A stretch of 64,000 nucleotides of DNA from Flammeovirga sp. SJP92 (GTDB lineage Bacteria > Bacteroidota > Bacteroidia > Cytophagales > Flammeovirgaceae). Where the stretch lies: positions 186,001 to 250,000 of the forward strand of contig NZ_LQAQ01000061.1 in the NCBI RefSeq assembly GCF_001583495.1. The letters run 5' to 3'. The notes beneath the pieces were generated by a model, which worked only from the letters and a program-made list of their open reading frames with translations, made no database searches and was not told the DNA's origin. The position numbers and the translations under genes were made by a program. Shown here one piece after another: positions 34,840-43,253 of the stretch (position 1 is the stretch's first letter; the number at the start of each line of letters is the position of its first letter).

Positions 34840-36039
34840 TTAAACCAACCTCAACGTATTAATCTTTTTTGACAAAATTTCCGAACTACTAACATTCAAC
34901 CAATTGTCAAGCAGGTCTGCATAAATACTTCTAAAATCAACAGAATAAACCAGGTCCCCTTGATACAAATTTGACAAGTCTGGATTTTCATTGACAATTC
35001 CTTTTTTATGAAGATCATTTCCTATCAAAAAGACATTATTTGCAGCACCATGATCTGTACCTTGAGAAGCATTTTGAGCTACTCTTCGACCAAACTCAGA
35101 GAACGTCATGATTACTGTGTCTTCAAAATTACCACTCTTCTCCAACTCTTTCACAAATGCTGAAACAGAATTGGAATAATCTTTCAGCAACCTGCTTTGT
35201 GTATTTATTTGATTTACATGAGTATCAAAACCACCCAAAGAAGCATAAAATACTTTAGTGTGAATACCTGATTTGATCAGTTCTGAAATACTCTTCAAAC
35301 TTTTACCTAAATATGAATTAGGAAACTCAATAGCCGACTTGTATATTTTACTTTTCTCATAAATATATTCTGCAGACTGATTCGCTTCGGCTAAAGTCTT
35401 GTAAAGATATCCCTTATTATTTTCATCAAGAGATTCATTCTTCTTGGTTTCCTTGGCTAGCTGATCAAACTGATCAACCTTTAAACTGTTATAGAAATTG
35501 TAAGGTTGATCAACCGCTATACCTTTCATATTTGCCCCTTTTAAAGCCAAAGAAAGCGTATTATCGTATTCAATGACAGCGTCAACACTTTTACAGTAAG
35601 AATCCAGGTACCGTCCGATCCAACCCGTCTGCAGGTATTCATCACTATTGGAAGCAGTGTGCCAAATGTCCATACTTCTAAAGTGTGAACGGTTAGGGTT
35701 TGGGTAACCAACGTTATTGATTATCGAAACATAACCTTTATCATACAACTCTGCTATTCCCTTCATATTTCCATTAATCCCCAGATCATTATCCAATTTA
35801 ATAACATCAGATTGTTTGAGTGACAGGCTTGGTCTTGCTTTATGGTATAAATCATCCAAATACGGGGCTATAGTATTTAAACCGTCATTACCACCTGAAA
35901 ACTGAATGATTACAATTCTTTTTCCTTCAAATGATGCTTTATCATTGCCCAATGTCTGTTGTAAAAACATGGGAGTAAAAAGGGTTCCTGCTGTTAAAAA
36001 CGAGGAATTCTTTATAAAATCTCTTCTTTTCATAGTCAC
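34840..36039 (-). CDS. DUF1501-family protein, Tat-type signal
   Basis: The 399-residue product has an N-terminal RRDFIKNSSFL Tat-like signal, so it is probably folded in the cytoplasm and exported by the Tat pathway. It shows the DUF1501 pattern: GGNDGLNTIAPY, NRSHFRSMDIWH, LGGFDTHVNQ, TFSEFGRRVAQN and GTDHGAANNVFLIG. DUF1501 belongs to the alkaline-phosphatase-like superfamily and is almost always paired with a DUF1800 protein; the function is not settled. Here the partner gene lies six bases upstream, on the same strand. Met3 at 36033 may be the true start. The family call is firm. Confidence 0.92.
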   Translation of the reverse strand: MTMKRRDFIKNSSFLTAGTLFTPMFLQQTLGNDKASFEGKRIVIIQFSGGNDGLNTIAPYLDDLYHKARPSLSLKQSDVIKLDNDLGINGNMKGIAELYDKGYVSIINNVGYPNPNRSHFRSMDIWHTASNSDEYLQTGWIGRYLDSYCKSVDAVIEYDNTLSLALKGANMKGIAVDQPYNFYNSLKVDQFDQLAKETKKNESLDENNKGYLYKTLAEANQSAEYIYEKSKIYKSAIEFPNSYLGKSLKSISELIKSGIHTKVFYASLGGFDTHVNQINTQSRLLKDYSNSVSAFVKELEKSGNFEDTVIMTFSEFGRRVAQNASQGTDHGAANNVFLIGNDLHKKGIVNENPDLSNLYQGDLVYSVDFRSIYADLLDNWLNVSSSEILSKKINTLRLV

Positions 36040-36045
36040 AAAAAA

Positions 36046-37428
36046 TTAACAAAGTTGGTATTCAGGTAGGGATAAAATTTGGATCATTTGATCTTTAAAA
36101 TTAGTCAATGGATTTTCAGAGATATACTTTTTTCCTTCTTCCGATAATTCTCCTCTAATCATCAATTCCACTAAAGAACATTTTTTATCAGTATAATGCA
36201 GTTCTTCAATAGCACTCCAATCAATCTTACATTGAAACTTTCTGTACTGCTTCATTCTCCTTCTATCTTCCATTGGATCTTGATCATAATCCTCTTTATA
36301 AGCCAATGGTATTTCTCCACTATTCAATAAAACAGAAGGCAACCTCAGTCTTTGTGCCAGTCTTGATGCATCAATCCAACTCTTATCACCAGGCCATCCT
36401 GCCACATTGGGAGGGTTGTATAATACTTGATCCAAGTTTCTTTGCAGAATCATCCATGAGTTTTTGTTTTTTGGTGCTAAATCAAACTGTTTTTTCATAG
36501 TCACCATCAGTTCAATGGGGCTTTTAATTTTCACACCTATATTTTTTTCCTGATAGAACCATGAAGAATTGAAGATATAAGCCATTGTATCCCCTATATC
36601 ATAGTTAGAAGTATAAAGTTTATGGGCCACTTCTTGAACTCTCTTCTCATCAAGAACTGGGTTTACAAAGTATTTATAAATTTTAGTGGATAAAAAATAA
36701 GCACATTCCTTTTTCTTTAAAATCATATCAATAACTTCTTCTCCACCAAAGTTTCCTGTTTCACCAAAGACCGTTTTTTTACCATCATCATGTCTTTTTG
36801 CGACAACTTTGAACTCTAATTTTTTATCTGAAATCCACCCTGTAAAACACCTTGCTATTTCTTTCACATCATGTTCTGTATACCCATTATCTCTTCCTAA
36901 AGTAAAAAGTTCACAAAGCTCTCTTGCAAAATCTTCGTTGGGGCTTTTCTTTTTATTTTGTTTTAAATGAAGGTAATCAATCATAGCCCTTGACTGAGAC
37001 ACCCCAAGCAAGAGCGTTTTAAAATCACCTAATCCATGCATTCTGAGTGTGTCTGTATATTGAATAGCGATATAAGGGTTTCTAATTCTACAAGCAAAGT
37101 GCCCATGCCAGAATAAAGCCATCTTTTCTGCTAAATCACATTCTCCTTTTTGCATTTGATCTATCCAATTGAGCAAAACCTTTTGAGTATTTTTTACGCT
37201 CATTTTTCTCATTTCCTGCCTCTCATCTTTTGACATCATTTTCATATCAGAATAACTAGGCATTTCTTCCATTGGAGGAATATCAACCTCAATCGGTTTC
37301 AGCTCAGAAAAGTCCAAAAGGGGGGACACAAAGTCCTTTTTCTGAAGCAGTTCATCTGCCCTTTTTCTATTCACACCAAAGCCGGCTCTAGAATAGAGGT
37401 GTAATAGTTTTTTATAAGATTTGTTCAT
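36046..37428 (-). CDS. DUF1800-family protein
   Basis: The 460-residue product has the DUF1800 features: LYSRAGFGVNRKRADELLQ, ALFWHGHFACR, ARELCELFTLG, EIARCFTGW and PPNVAGWPG. It is a mostly helical protein of unknown biochemical activity. It always occurs beside a DUF1501 protein; here the DUF1501 gene follows after six bases on the same strand, clearly one operon. The start (ATG at 37428) is followed by KSYKKLLHLYSRAGFG, without a signal peptide of its own. The pair is thought to act in envelope or polymer-related processes in several bacterial groups, but this rests on association only. Confidence 0.92.
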   Translation of the reverse strand: MNKSYKKLLHLYSRAGFGVNRKRADELLQKKDFVSPLLDFSELKPIEVDIPPMEEMPSYSDMKMMSKDERQEMRKMSVKNTQKVLLNWIDQMQKGECDLAEKMALFWHGHFACRIRNPYIAIQYTDTLRMHGLGDFKTLLLGVSQSRAMIDYLHLKQNKKKSPNEDFARELCELFTLGRDNGYTEHDVKEIARCFTGWISDKKLEFKVVAKRHDDGKKTVFGETGNFGGEEVIDMILKKKECAYFLSTKIYKYFVNPVLDEKRVQEVAHKLYTSNYDIGDTMAYIFNSSWFYQEKNIGVKIKSPIELMVTMKKQFDLAPKNKNSWMILQRNLDQVLYNPPNVAGWPGDKSWIDASRLAQRLRLPSVLLNSGEIPLAYKEDYDQDPMEDRRRMKQYRKFQCKIDWSAIEELHYTDKKCSLVELMIRGELSEEGKKYISENPLTNFKDQMIQILSLPEYQLC

Positions 37429-37587
37429 AAGATAGTGATTATAAGTAGTTAAATACTGCTATTTCATTCCTCTGAAAATAGTCATGAAGATAAAAAAAGT
37501 GTCTTTATCGGTTTTACAAGCTACTAAATAATTAAATTAAAACTTATTTTTTTTCATATTTTAATCTTCAGTCAATCATAGATAATG

Positions 37588-37595
37588 TATATTTG
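37588..37595 (+). promoter_or_regulatory. Predicted -7 promoter element for the 37642 operon
   Basis: TATATTTG matches TAnnTTTG and lies 46 bases before the start codon at 37642. The -33 region has no TTG at the ideal distance. Confidence 0.5.
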
Positions 37596-37641
37596 AGATT
37601 CTGAATATATTAGATGTAATTTTTTATTAATTCGAATAGAA

Positions 37642-37905
37642 ATGAGAAGAAATTTCAACGCTTATGGAGTGGATTTAAACTCCCTAATAAAAGATCTTGA
37701 AAAGCAATGTTTACATTTTCAAAAGAATATCTCTTCTCAAAGTCTTGAAATAGCTATTTTATCCCCTACTGGAAAGACAGAGCTACAATTAATGGAATCA
37801 GCTAAACTAATGGAAGTCCTTACTAAATACTTCGAAGAATCTGAAATGGATTTCACTTTTGGAAGTTGTGAGGGTAATGAGTATTGTGTTGATGTTAACT
37901 GGTAA
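37642..37905 (+). CDS. Small cytoplasmic protein of unknown function
   Basis: The 87-residue product has no signal peptide. It is mixed alpha/beta, with a helix LNSLIKDLEKQCLHFQKN, a strand LEIAILSPTG, a helix LQLMESAKLMEVLTKYF and a last strand DFTFGSCEG-EYCVDVNW. I do not recognise the family. It lies 36 bases upstream of the sigma-54-activator-like response regulator gene, on the same strand, with a predicted promoter before it. The pair is probably co-transcribed, and the small protein may act with the regulator. No further statement is supported. Confidence 0.6.
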   Translation: MRRNFNAYGVDLNSLIKDLEKQCLHFQKNISSQSLEIAILSPTGKTELQLMESAKLMEVLTKYFEESEMDFTFGSCEGNEYCVDVNW

Positions 37906-37941
37906 GTAAGAGCATATTATTTTTATTTAAGAAAAACTATC

Positions 37942-39102
37942 ATGGGAAAAAAAATTCTAATCATCGATGACGAACAAAGTATTCGTTATACGTTGAGAGA
38001 AATATTAGAATTCGAAAACTACGATGTTGACGAAGCTAAAGACGGAGAAGAAGCTCTTGAAAAGTTAGTCGTTAATAACTATGATGTTGCTTTATGTGAT
38101 GTAAAAATGCCAAAGAAAGATGGTATTGAAGTCCTCACTAAAGCAATGGAGATGGGAAAAGCTCCTCAATTCATTATGATTTCAGCTCACGCAAATATCG
38201 ATATTGCTGTTGATGCTACTAAAAAAGGAGCCTTTGATTTTATATCAAAGCCACCTGATTTAAATAGACTTTTATTAGCCGTTAGAAACGCTTTGGATAA
38301 ATCAACTTTAGTACAGCAGACTAAGGTATTGAAAAAGCAAGTGGCTAAGAAATATGATATTATTGGAGAATCTGAACCGGTTCTTCATATGAAAGAAACG
38401 ATTGAAAAAGTAGCACCTACTGAAGCTAGAGTACTTGTAACTGGTCCTAACGGTGCTGGTAAAGAATTAGTTGCTCGTTGGATTCACGGTAAAAGTCCAC
38501 GTTCTAAGCAATCTTTAGTAGAAGTAAACTGTGCGGCTATTCCTTCTGAATTGATCGAAAGTGAATTATTCGGTCATGAGAAAGGTTCTTTTACTTCAGC
38601 ACATAAACAACGTATTGGCAAATTCGAACAAGCCAATGAAGGCACTCTCTTCTTGGATGAGATTGGTGATATGAGTTTATCGGCTCAAGCGAAAGTTTTA
38701 AGAGCTTTGCAAGAAAACAGAATCACCAGAGTAGGTGGAGATAAAGAAATCAAAGTCAATGTAAGAGTAGTTGCTGCTACGAACAAAGATTTGAAAGCTA
38801 TGATCAAATCAGGTGATTTCAGAGAAGATCTTTACCACCGTCTAAGTGTTATTGTCATTAAAGTTCCTTCTTTAGCAGATCGAAAAGAAGACATTCCATT
38901 ATTGGTACAAAAGTTCTTAAAAGATATTGCTGGTGAATATGGTAAACCTCAAACTAAAATTACAGAGGACGCTTTAGAGAAAATGAAAGAACCAGAATGG
39001 ACAGGTAATATCAGAGAACTTAGAAACGTTGTTGAGCGATTGACAATTATGAGTCCTAATGAAATTACAAAAGAAGATGTAGAGCGTTATGCTTTCCTAT
39101 AA
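37942..39102 (+). CDS. NtrC-type response regulator lacking a DNA-binding domain
   Basis: The 386-residue product has a receiver domain (about 1-120) with phospho-Asp53 (LCDVKMPKKDG), then an AAA+ domain of the sigma-54 activator type (about 140-370): Walker A GPNGAGKE at 168-175, Walker B LFLDEIGD at 236-243, ESELFGHEKG, and RALQENRITRVGG. The loop that contacts sigma-54 is GSFTSA (215-220) in place of the usual GAFTGA. It ends at EDVERYAFL, with no Fis-type helix-turn-helix, so it cannot bind an enhancer in the usual way. It would act from solution, or on a different partner. It follows a small gene of unknown function. Confidence 0.9.
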   Translation: MGKKILIIDDEQSIRYTLREILEFENYDVDEAKDGEEALEKLVVNNYDVALCDVKMPKKDGIEVLTKAMEMGKAPQFIMISAHANIDIAVDATKKGAFDFISKPPDLNRLLLAVRNALDKSTLVQQTKVLKKQVAKKYDIIGESEPVLHMKETIEKVAPTEARVLVTGPNGAGKELVARWIHGKSPRSKQSLVEVNCAAIPSELIESELFGHEKGSFTSAHKQRIGKFEQANEGTLFLDEIGDMSLSAQAKVLRALQENRITRVGGDKEIKVNVRVVAATNKDLKAMIKSGDFREDLYHRLSVIVIKVPSLADRKEDIPLLVQKFLKDIAGEYGKPQTKITEDALEKMKEPEWTGNIRELRNVVERLTIMSPNEITKEDVERYAFL

Positions 39103-39123
39103 TCTTTCTTTTTTATAAACATA

Positions 39124-39163
39124 AAATCCTCAATTCTCTGTAATCAGAATTGAGGATTTTTTT
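39124..39163. terminator. Bidirectional terminator between response regulator and moaE
   Basis: AAATCCTCAATTCT (39124-39137) pairs with AGAATTGAGGATTT (39146-39159), then TTTT. It lies between two convergent genes. Confidence 0.9.
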
Positions 39164-39575
39164 ATGGATGAGAAAATACCCAATGAGAACCATCTTCAAA
39201 ATATTCTCTTTTCCAAATTGGTACAGTCTCCTTTAATGTATCAATAGCATACTCACAAGCTTCAAAACTTGCTTTTCTGTGAGGTGTAGAAACTGCAATC
39301 ACTACTGCAATCTCTCCTACTTCACAATCCCCCACAGCATGAACGATACTCACTTTGTCTGCTTTGAATTTCTCTTTTACTGTATCAGCTATTTTCTGCA
39401 ACTCAGATACGGCCATAGTTTCATAAGCTTCAAAAAATAGCTTTGTCACTTTTTTACCAACGAGGTTATCTCTTACCGTACCAATAAAAACATCAATAGC
39501 ACCGCAGTAATCAGACTTTACACTATCGATTATAGAAGCTGTATTTATCTCTTTTGTTTGTTGTAATGCAATCAT
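39162..39575 (-). CDS. moaE: Molybdopterin synthase catalytic subunit MoaE
   Basis: The 137-residue product matches MoaE: GAIDVFIGTVRDN, LFFEAYETMAVSEL, VSIVHAVGDCEVGEIAVVIAVSTPHRKASFEACEYAIDTLK and the C-terminal VPIWKREYFEDGSHWV, with the active-site Lys in VPIWKRE. It forms a dimer that takes sulphur from two MoaD thiocarboxylates and builds the dithiolene of molybdopterin. The moaD gene is 24 bases upstream. The cofactor is required by NapA in this window. The identification is firm. Confidence 0.95.
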   Translation of the reverse strand: MIALQQTKEINTASIIDSVKSDYCGAIDVFIGTVRDNLVGKKVTKLFFEAYETMAVSELQKIADTVKEKFKADKVSIVHAVGDCEVGEIAVVIAVSTPHRKASFEACEYAIDTLKETVPIWKREYFEDGSHWVFSHP

Positions 39576-39599
39576 AATTAGATTTTAAGGTCTAAAAAA

Positions 39600-39839
39600 T
39601 CAACCTCCACTCATTGGTGGAATTAAAGCAATCTCATCTTTATCAGAAACGATTTCCGAACCGTTGGCATGTTCGCCATTCACTGCTAAAGCAATTGACC
39701 TCAGTTTACTTAATTCAGGGTACTTTTCTTTTAGAATATCTAAAAGCGTTTCAGAAGTCAAATCCGTTTGATCTATTGTAAAGTCAAGCGTTGAACTTCC
39801 TATTATCTCCTTTGTGATACCAAATAGCAATATTTTCAT
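39600..39839 (-). CDS. moaD: Molybdopterin synthase sulphur carrier subunit MoaD
   Basis: The 79-residue product has the ubiquitin-like MoaD fold and ends in PPMSGG, the glycine pair that carries the thiocarboxylate. KILLFGITKEIIGSSTLDF starts the first beta-hairpin, and SLALAVNGEHANGSE / KDEIALIPP-type strands follow. It donates sulphur to MoaE. The length is typical. It is transcribed just before moaE, 24 bases apart. No other cofactor genes lie next to them; moaA is seven kilobases away. Confidence 0.93.
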   Translation of the reverse strand: MKILLFGITKEIIGSSTLDFTIDQTDLTSETLLDILKEKYPELSKLRSIALAVNGEHANGSEIVSDKDEIALIPPMSGG

Positions 39840-39877
39840 AATTCGAAAGTGCTAATATTTGTTCTATTTTCAAAACA

Positions 39878-39912
39878 CAAAAAAAGGCATACTCCGAAGA
39901 ATATGCCTTTAT
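39878..39912 (-). terminator. Terminator after nqrE
   Basis: AAAGGCATA (39883-39891) pairs with TATGCCTTT (39902-39910). On the minus strand the stem is followed by TTTTTGTG. It closes the nqr operon. Confidence 0.85.
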
Positions 39913-39930
39913 GTAATATCTCTTTATATC

Positions 39931-40542
39931 TTATAAAGCAATACCCATGAATGACATGAATGCCAATCCCATCAAACCTGTGATGATGAAAGTAATACCT
40001 AATCCTCTTAAAGGAGCTGGTACATTTGAATATTTCATCTTCTCACGGATAGCGGCTAATGCGATGATAGCGATTAACCAACCAATACCTGATGAGAAAC
40101 CATAAACACCTGCTTCAACGATAGAGTACTCTCTTGGCACCATAAAGAATGCTGCACCTAAGATTGAACAGTTTACTGCAATCAAAGGAAGGAAGATACC
40201 CAATGAACCATAAAGTGATGGTGAGAATTTCTCAATAATCATTTCCACCAACTGTACTGTAGATGCTACAACAGCGATGAAAAGAATATATGTCAAGAAG
40301 TCTAAGCTTACGCCTGCATATTGTTCGCCTAACCACGATAATGCACCTTCTTTTAAGATATAGTTATATACTAACCAGTTTAGTGGTACAGTAATCGTTA
40401 ATACGAACGTTACTGCCAAACCAAGACCTAACGCTGTGTCCACTTTCTTAGATACGGCCAAATAAGAACACATTCCTAAGAAGTAGGCGAACACCATGTT
40501 GTCGATAAAGATCGACTTAATTGCAAGATTTAATAAATCCAT
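39931..40542 (-). CDS. nqrE: Na+-translocating NADH:quinone reductase subunit E
   Basis: The 203-residue product is an integral membrane protein with six segments, typical of NqrE/Rnf[28 protein letters not shown] at the N-terminus, [16 protein letters not shown], and [13 protein letters not shown] with the conserved Cys. NqrD and NqrE bind one iron-sulphur centre between them within the membrane. It is the last gene of nqrABCDE and is followed by a terminator; nqrF, normally next, is not here. The family is firm. Confidence 0.96.
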   Translation of the reverse strand: MDLLNLAIKSIFIDNMVFAYFLGMCSYLAVSKKVDTALGLGLAVTFVLTITVPLNWLVYNYILKEGALSWLGEQYAGVSLDFLTYILFIAVVASTVQLVEMIIEKFSPSLYGSLGIFLPLIAVNCSILGAAFFMVPREYSIVEAGVYGFSSGIGWLIAIIALAAIREKMKYSNVPAPLRGLGITFIITGLMGLAFMSFMGIAL

Positions 40543-40571
40543 TTTGTGATCGTTTTTTTAAGATGAATGTT

Positions 40572-41219
40572 CTAAGCCTCTTCTACGTAACCGTTTCTTG
40601 CACGTTGTACCCAGATGATTAAACCAATGATGATAAATGCACCTACTGGAGATGTCATTAAACCATTGTTTACATAAGCTTCTGGTAAAACGCGGATATC
40701 AAATAAAGTACCTGATCCAAATAACTCTCTGAAGAAAGCTACAACCAAGATTACCCATGCATATCCGAATGAAGAACCAAGACCATCAAGAATTGAATCG
40801 TAAGGCTTGTTGGCCATTGCGAATGCTTCTAGACGACCCATTACAATACAGTTTGTAATGATCAGACCTACATATACACCTACTACTTTTGATACATCAT
40901 AAAGGTAAGCTTTCAATACTTGGTCTACGATAATTACAAGTGATGCTACAATACCCAACTGCACGATGATACGGATACGTTGAGGAATTGCATTACGCAA
41001 AATCGATACGATTAAGTTAGAGAAGATAATTACGAATGTTACCGCAATTGACATTACCAACGTTGGCTCTAACTTTGAAGTTACCGCTAGGGCAGAACAG
41101 ATACCCAATACTTGTACTGTTACTGGGTTATCATCATCCAAAGGATCAGTCACGATCGCTTTTCTTCTCTTCGAGAATAAAGCTTCTGACTTTTTAGCTG
41201 CTACAGTTTCTGTGCTCAT
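40572..41219 (-). CDS. nqrD: Na+-translocating NADH:quinone reductase subunit D
   Basis: The 215-residue product has six membrane segments and the NqrD/RnfE motifs: VLGICSALAVTSKLEPTLVMS with the conserved Cys, and LIITNCIVMGRLEAFA with a second one. These Cys residues ligate an iron centre together with NqrE. An N-terminal extension of about 30 residues (SKRRKAIVTDPL) is cytoplasmic. The gene is 42 bases before nqrC's end in the operon order C-D-E, and 29 bases upstream of nqrE. The identification is firm. Confidence 0.96.
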   Translation of the reverse strand: MSTETVAAKKSEALFSKRRKAIVTDPLDDDNPVTVQVLGICSALAVTSKLEPTLVMSIAVTFVIIFSNLIVSILRNAIPQRIRIIVQLGIVASLVIIVDQVLKAYLYDVSKVVGVYVGLIITNCIVMGRLEAFAMANKPYDSILDGLGSSFGYAWVILVVAFFRELFGSGTLFDIRVLPEAYVNNGLMTSPVGAFIIIGLIIWVQRARNGYVEEA

Positions 41220-41261
41220 CTTTTTCGTTTTTTGTTTTTTATGATTAGAACAAATTGCGAA

Positions 41262-41993
41262 CTACTGGGCCATTGAAACCGCAGAAGCACCTTTTTCTAA
41301 GAATGGTTTATACTGATTTAAGTATCTATCAACCATTTCATTAAGACCAATTGCAGTAAGTGTTGCACCTGATAAACCGTCTACCTCATAATCAGGCAAA
41401 CCTGTTTTACCTTCACCTTTTACCATGAAAGTTGGCTTTAACTCACCGTTAACAAAGATCTTTTTACCGATATAACGGTCTTGTACCTCTTTATCACCAA
41501 TTCTCGCTCCTAAACCAGGAGTTTCACCTTTGTGAGAGAATACCACACCTTTTACAGTCTTCTTATCAGACTCTAAGGCAAAGTAACCCCAGATATCATT
41601 CCAAAGACCATAACCGTACATAGGCAAGATATAACTATCTACACTGTTACCGTCTTTACTCATGAATTTGTAAATAGGTAAAACTGCAGGTTGGTTTTTC
41701 TTTAATTTTTTCCACTCTTTAGAAATATCTAATTTCTCAAGAACAGCAGCGTCAATTGCATTACCATCGATACCAATTACTTGGATACGACTATCATATA
41801 CTTCAGCAATTTTTGCTTTTGGAGAATCGCTCATTTCAGGAAGTACTGAAAGCATAATTTGCTTTTTAGTATCCAAAGCGACTTCTTTCTTTTGTCTCTC
41901 ATTAAGAGAAACTGCAGTAAACGACAAGATACCACCAAGGATAACTGTCATTGCTACCGCAAAACCGATGACATAACCGTTAGACTGTTGCAC
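41262..41993 (-). CDS. nqrC: Na+-translocating NADH:quinone reductase subunit C
   Basis: The 243-residue product has an N-terminal membrane anchor (about 7-28, VIGFAVAMTVILGGILSFTAV) and a periplasmic FMN domain with GETPGLGARIGD and GLSGATLTAIGL. The Thr of SGAT carries FMN through a phosphodiester bond made by ApbE. It passes electrons from NqrD/E to NqrB. The start overlaps the end of nqrB by 14 bases, so their translation is coupled. The length is near the family norm. Confidence 0.96.
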   Translation of the reverse strand: MQQSNGYVIGFAVAMTVILGGILSFTAVSLNERQKKEVALDTKKQIMLSVLPEMSDSPKAKIAEVYDSRIQVIGIDGNAIDAAVLEKLDISKEWKKLKKNQPAVLPIYKFMSKDGNSVDSYILPMYGYGLWNDIWGYFALESDKKTVKGVVFSHKGETPGLGARIGDKEVQDRYIGKKIFVNGELKPTFMVKGEGKTGLPDYEVDGLSGATLTAIGLNEMVDRYLNQYKPFLEKGASAVSMAQ

Positions 41994-43212
41994 GTTTTAA
42001 TCTTCGTTTTTTGTTTGCATTTACTACATAATGGTCGATCAATGGAGCTAATACGTTCATAAGAAGAATAGCCAACATGATGCCTTCAGGATACGCTGGG
42101 TTTAATACACGGATAATTACCGTCATTACACCGATTAACGCACCGTAAATCCACTTACCATTGTTGGTTTGTGAAGCCGATACAGGGTCTGTTGCCATGA
42201 AAACGATACCAAAAGCAAAACCACCAATAATTAAGTGGTAATAAGATGGCATATCAAGGTAAGCATAGTATTTAGCTCCTTCAACACCATTTTTTACTGC
42301 TTCAGCGTCTCCTGCGAATACATTTAATAAAGCACCCATTGCTAATGCACCTAAGACACCAGAAACGATGATTCTATAATCAGCTACTTTTGTCCAGATT
42401 AATACTAATGCACCAATCAAACACATTAAAGCTGAAGTCTCACCAATTGAACCTGGGATCGTACCGATAAACAAACTCAATGGATCTGATGCCCAGTGAG
42501 CAGTTTTACCTACAAAGTCTGCAACAGCAACACCTTGGTTTTGAGCTTCAACAGCTAAACCTAAGAATGTAGCACCTGTGAAACCGTCTACTGGAGCGGC
42601 ATCGCCAAGGTAAGTCCAAACTTTATCACCTGAAATCGCTGCTGGATAAGCGAAGTATAAGAATGCACGAGCAGTTAATGCTACGTTCAAAATATTCATA
42701 CCTACACCACCGAATACCTCTTTAGCTACTAATACTGCGAAAGCAGAAGCTAAAGCAACTTGCCACAATGGAATAGTTGCTGGCAATACTAATGGAATAA
42801 GGATACCTGTTACTAAGAAACCCTCTGTGATAGGGTGATTTCTAAATACGGCGAAAGCGGCCTCTACAGTACCACCTGCTGCATAAGAAACAATGATAAT
42901 TGGTAACGATAATTGTAAACCAATTAAGAATTGCTCTCCAAGAGATGCTGCTTCACCTGTTGCAATATGGTGTTGGTAACCTACGTTCCATAAACCGAAA
43001 ATGATAGCAGGGATAAGTGCGATAACTACAGTCATCATCACACGCTTTAAATCTACTGCATCACGTACCTGAACACCTTTTGCTTTAGTCACATCCGGAG
43101 GAGTGAACATAAACGTTTCACCTGCTTCGAAAACATAGTAAAGCTTCTCTAGCTTACCACCCTTTTCGAACATAGGCTTTTGTTTTTCTATGAGATCGTG
43201 AATGAATTTCAT
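41980..43212 (-). CDS. nqrB: Na+-translocating NADH:quinone reductase subunit B
   Basis: The 410-residue product has about ten membrane segments and the NqrB motifs: GGTVEAAFAVFRNHPITEGFLVTG, VFGGVGMNILNVALTARAFLYFAYPA and FTGATFLG, where the Thr binds the second covalent FMN. FATDPVS-type sequence (MATDPVSASQT) near the C-terminus is typical. It forms the main sodium channel and quinone site. Its end overlaps nqrC by 14 bases and its start lies 41 bases after nqrA. The identification is firm. Confidence 0.97.
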   Translation of the reverse strand: MKFIHDLIEKQKPMFEKGGKLEKLYYVFEAGETFMFTPPDVTKAKGVQVRDAVDLKRVMMTVVIALIPAIIFGLWNVGYQHHIATGEAASLGEQFLIGLQLSLPIIIVSYAAGGTVEAAFAVFRNHPITEGFLVTGILIPLVLPATIPLWQVALASAFAVLVAKEVFGGVGMNILNVALTARAFLYFAYPAAISGDKVWTYLGDAAPVDGFTGATFLGLAVEAQNQGVAVADFVGKTAHWASDPLSLFIGTIPGSIGETSALMCLIGALVLIWTKVADYRIIVSGVLGALAMGALLNVFAGDAEAVKNGVEGAKYYAYLDMPSYYHLIIGGFAFGIVFMATDPVSASQTNNGKWIYGALIGVMTVIIRVLNPAYPEGIMLAILLMNVLAPLIDHYVVNANKKRRLKRATV

Positions 43213-43253
43213 GTCTTATAAGATATTAAACTAATTTTTAATAGTACACCAAA

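Noticed and set aside
39600-39930. Looked for nqrF between nqrE and moaD
   Set aside because: The gap is too short and contains a terminator; no flavin/NADH domain is encoded.
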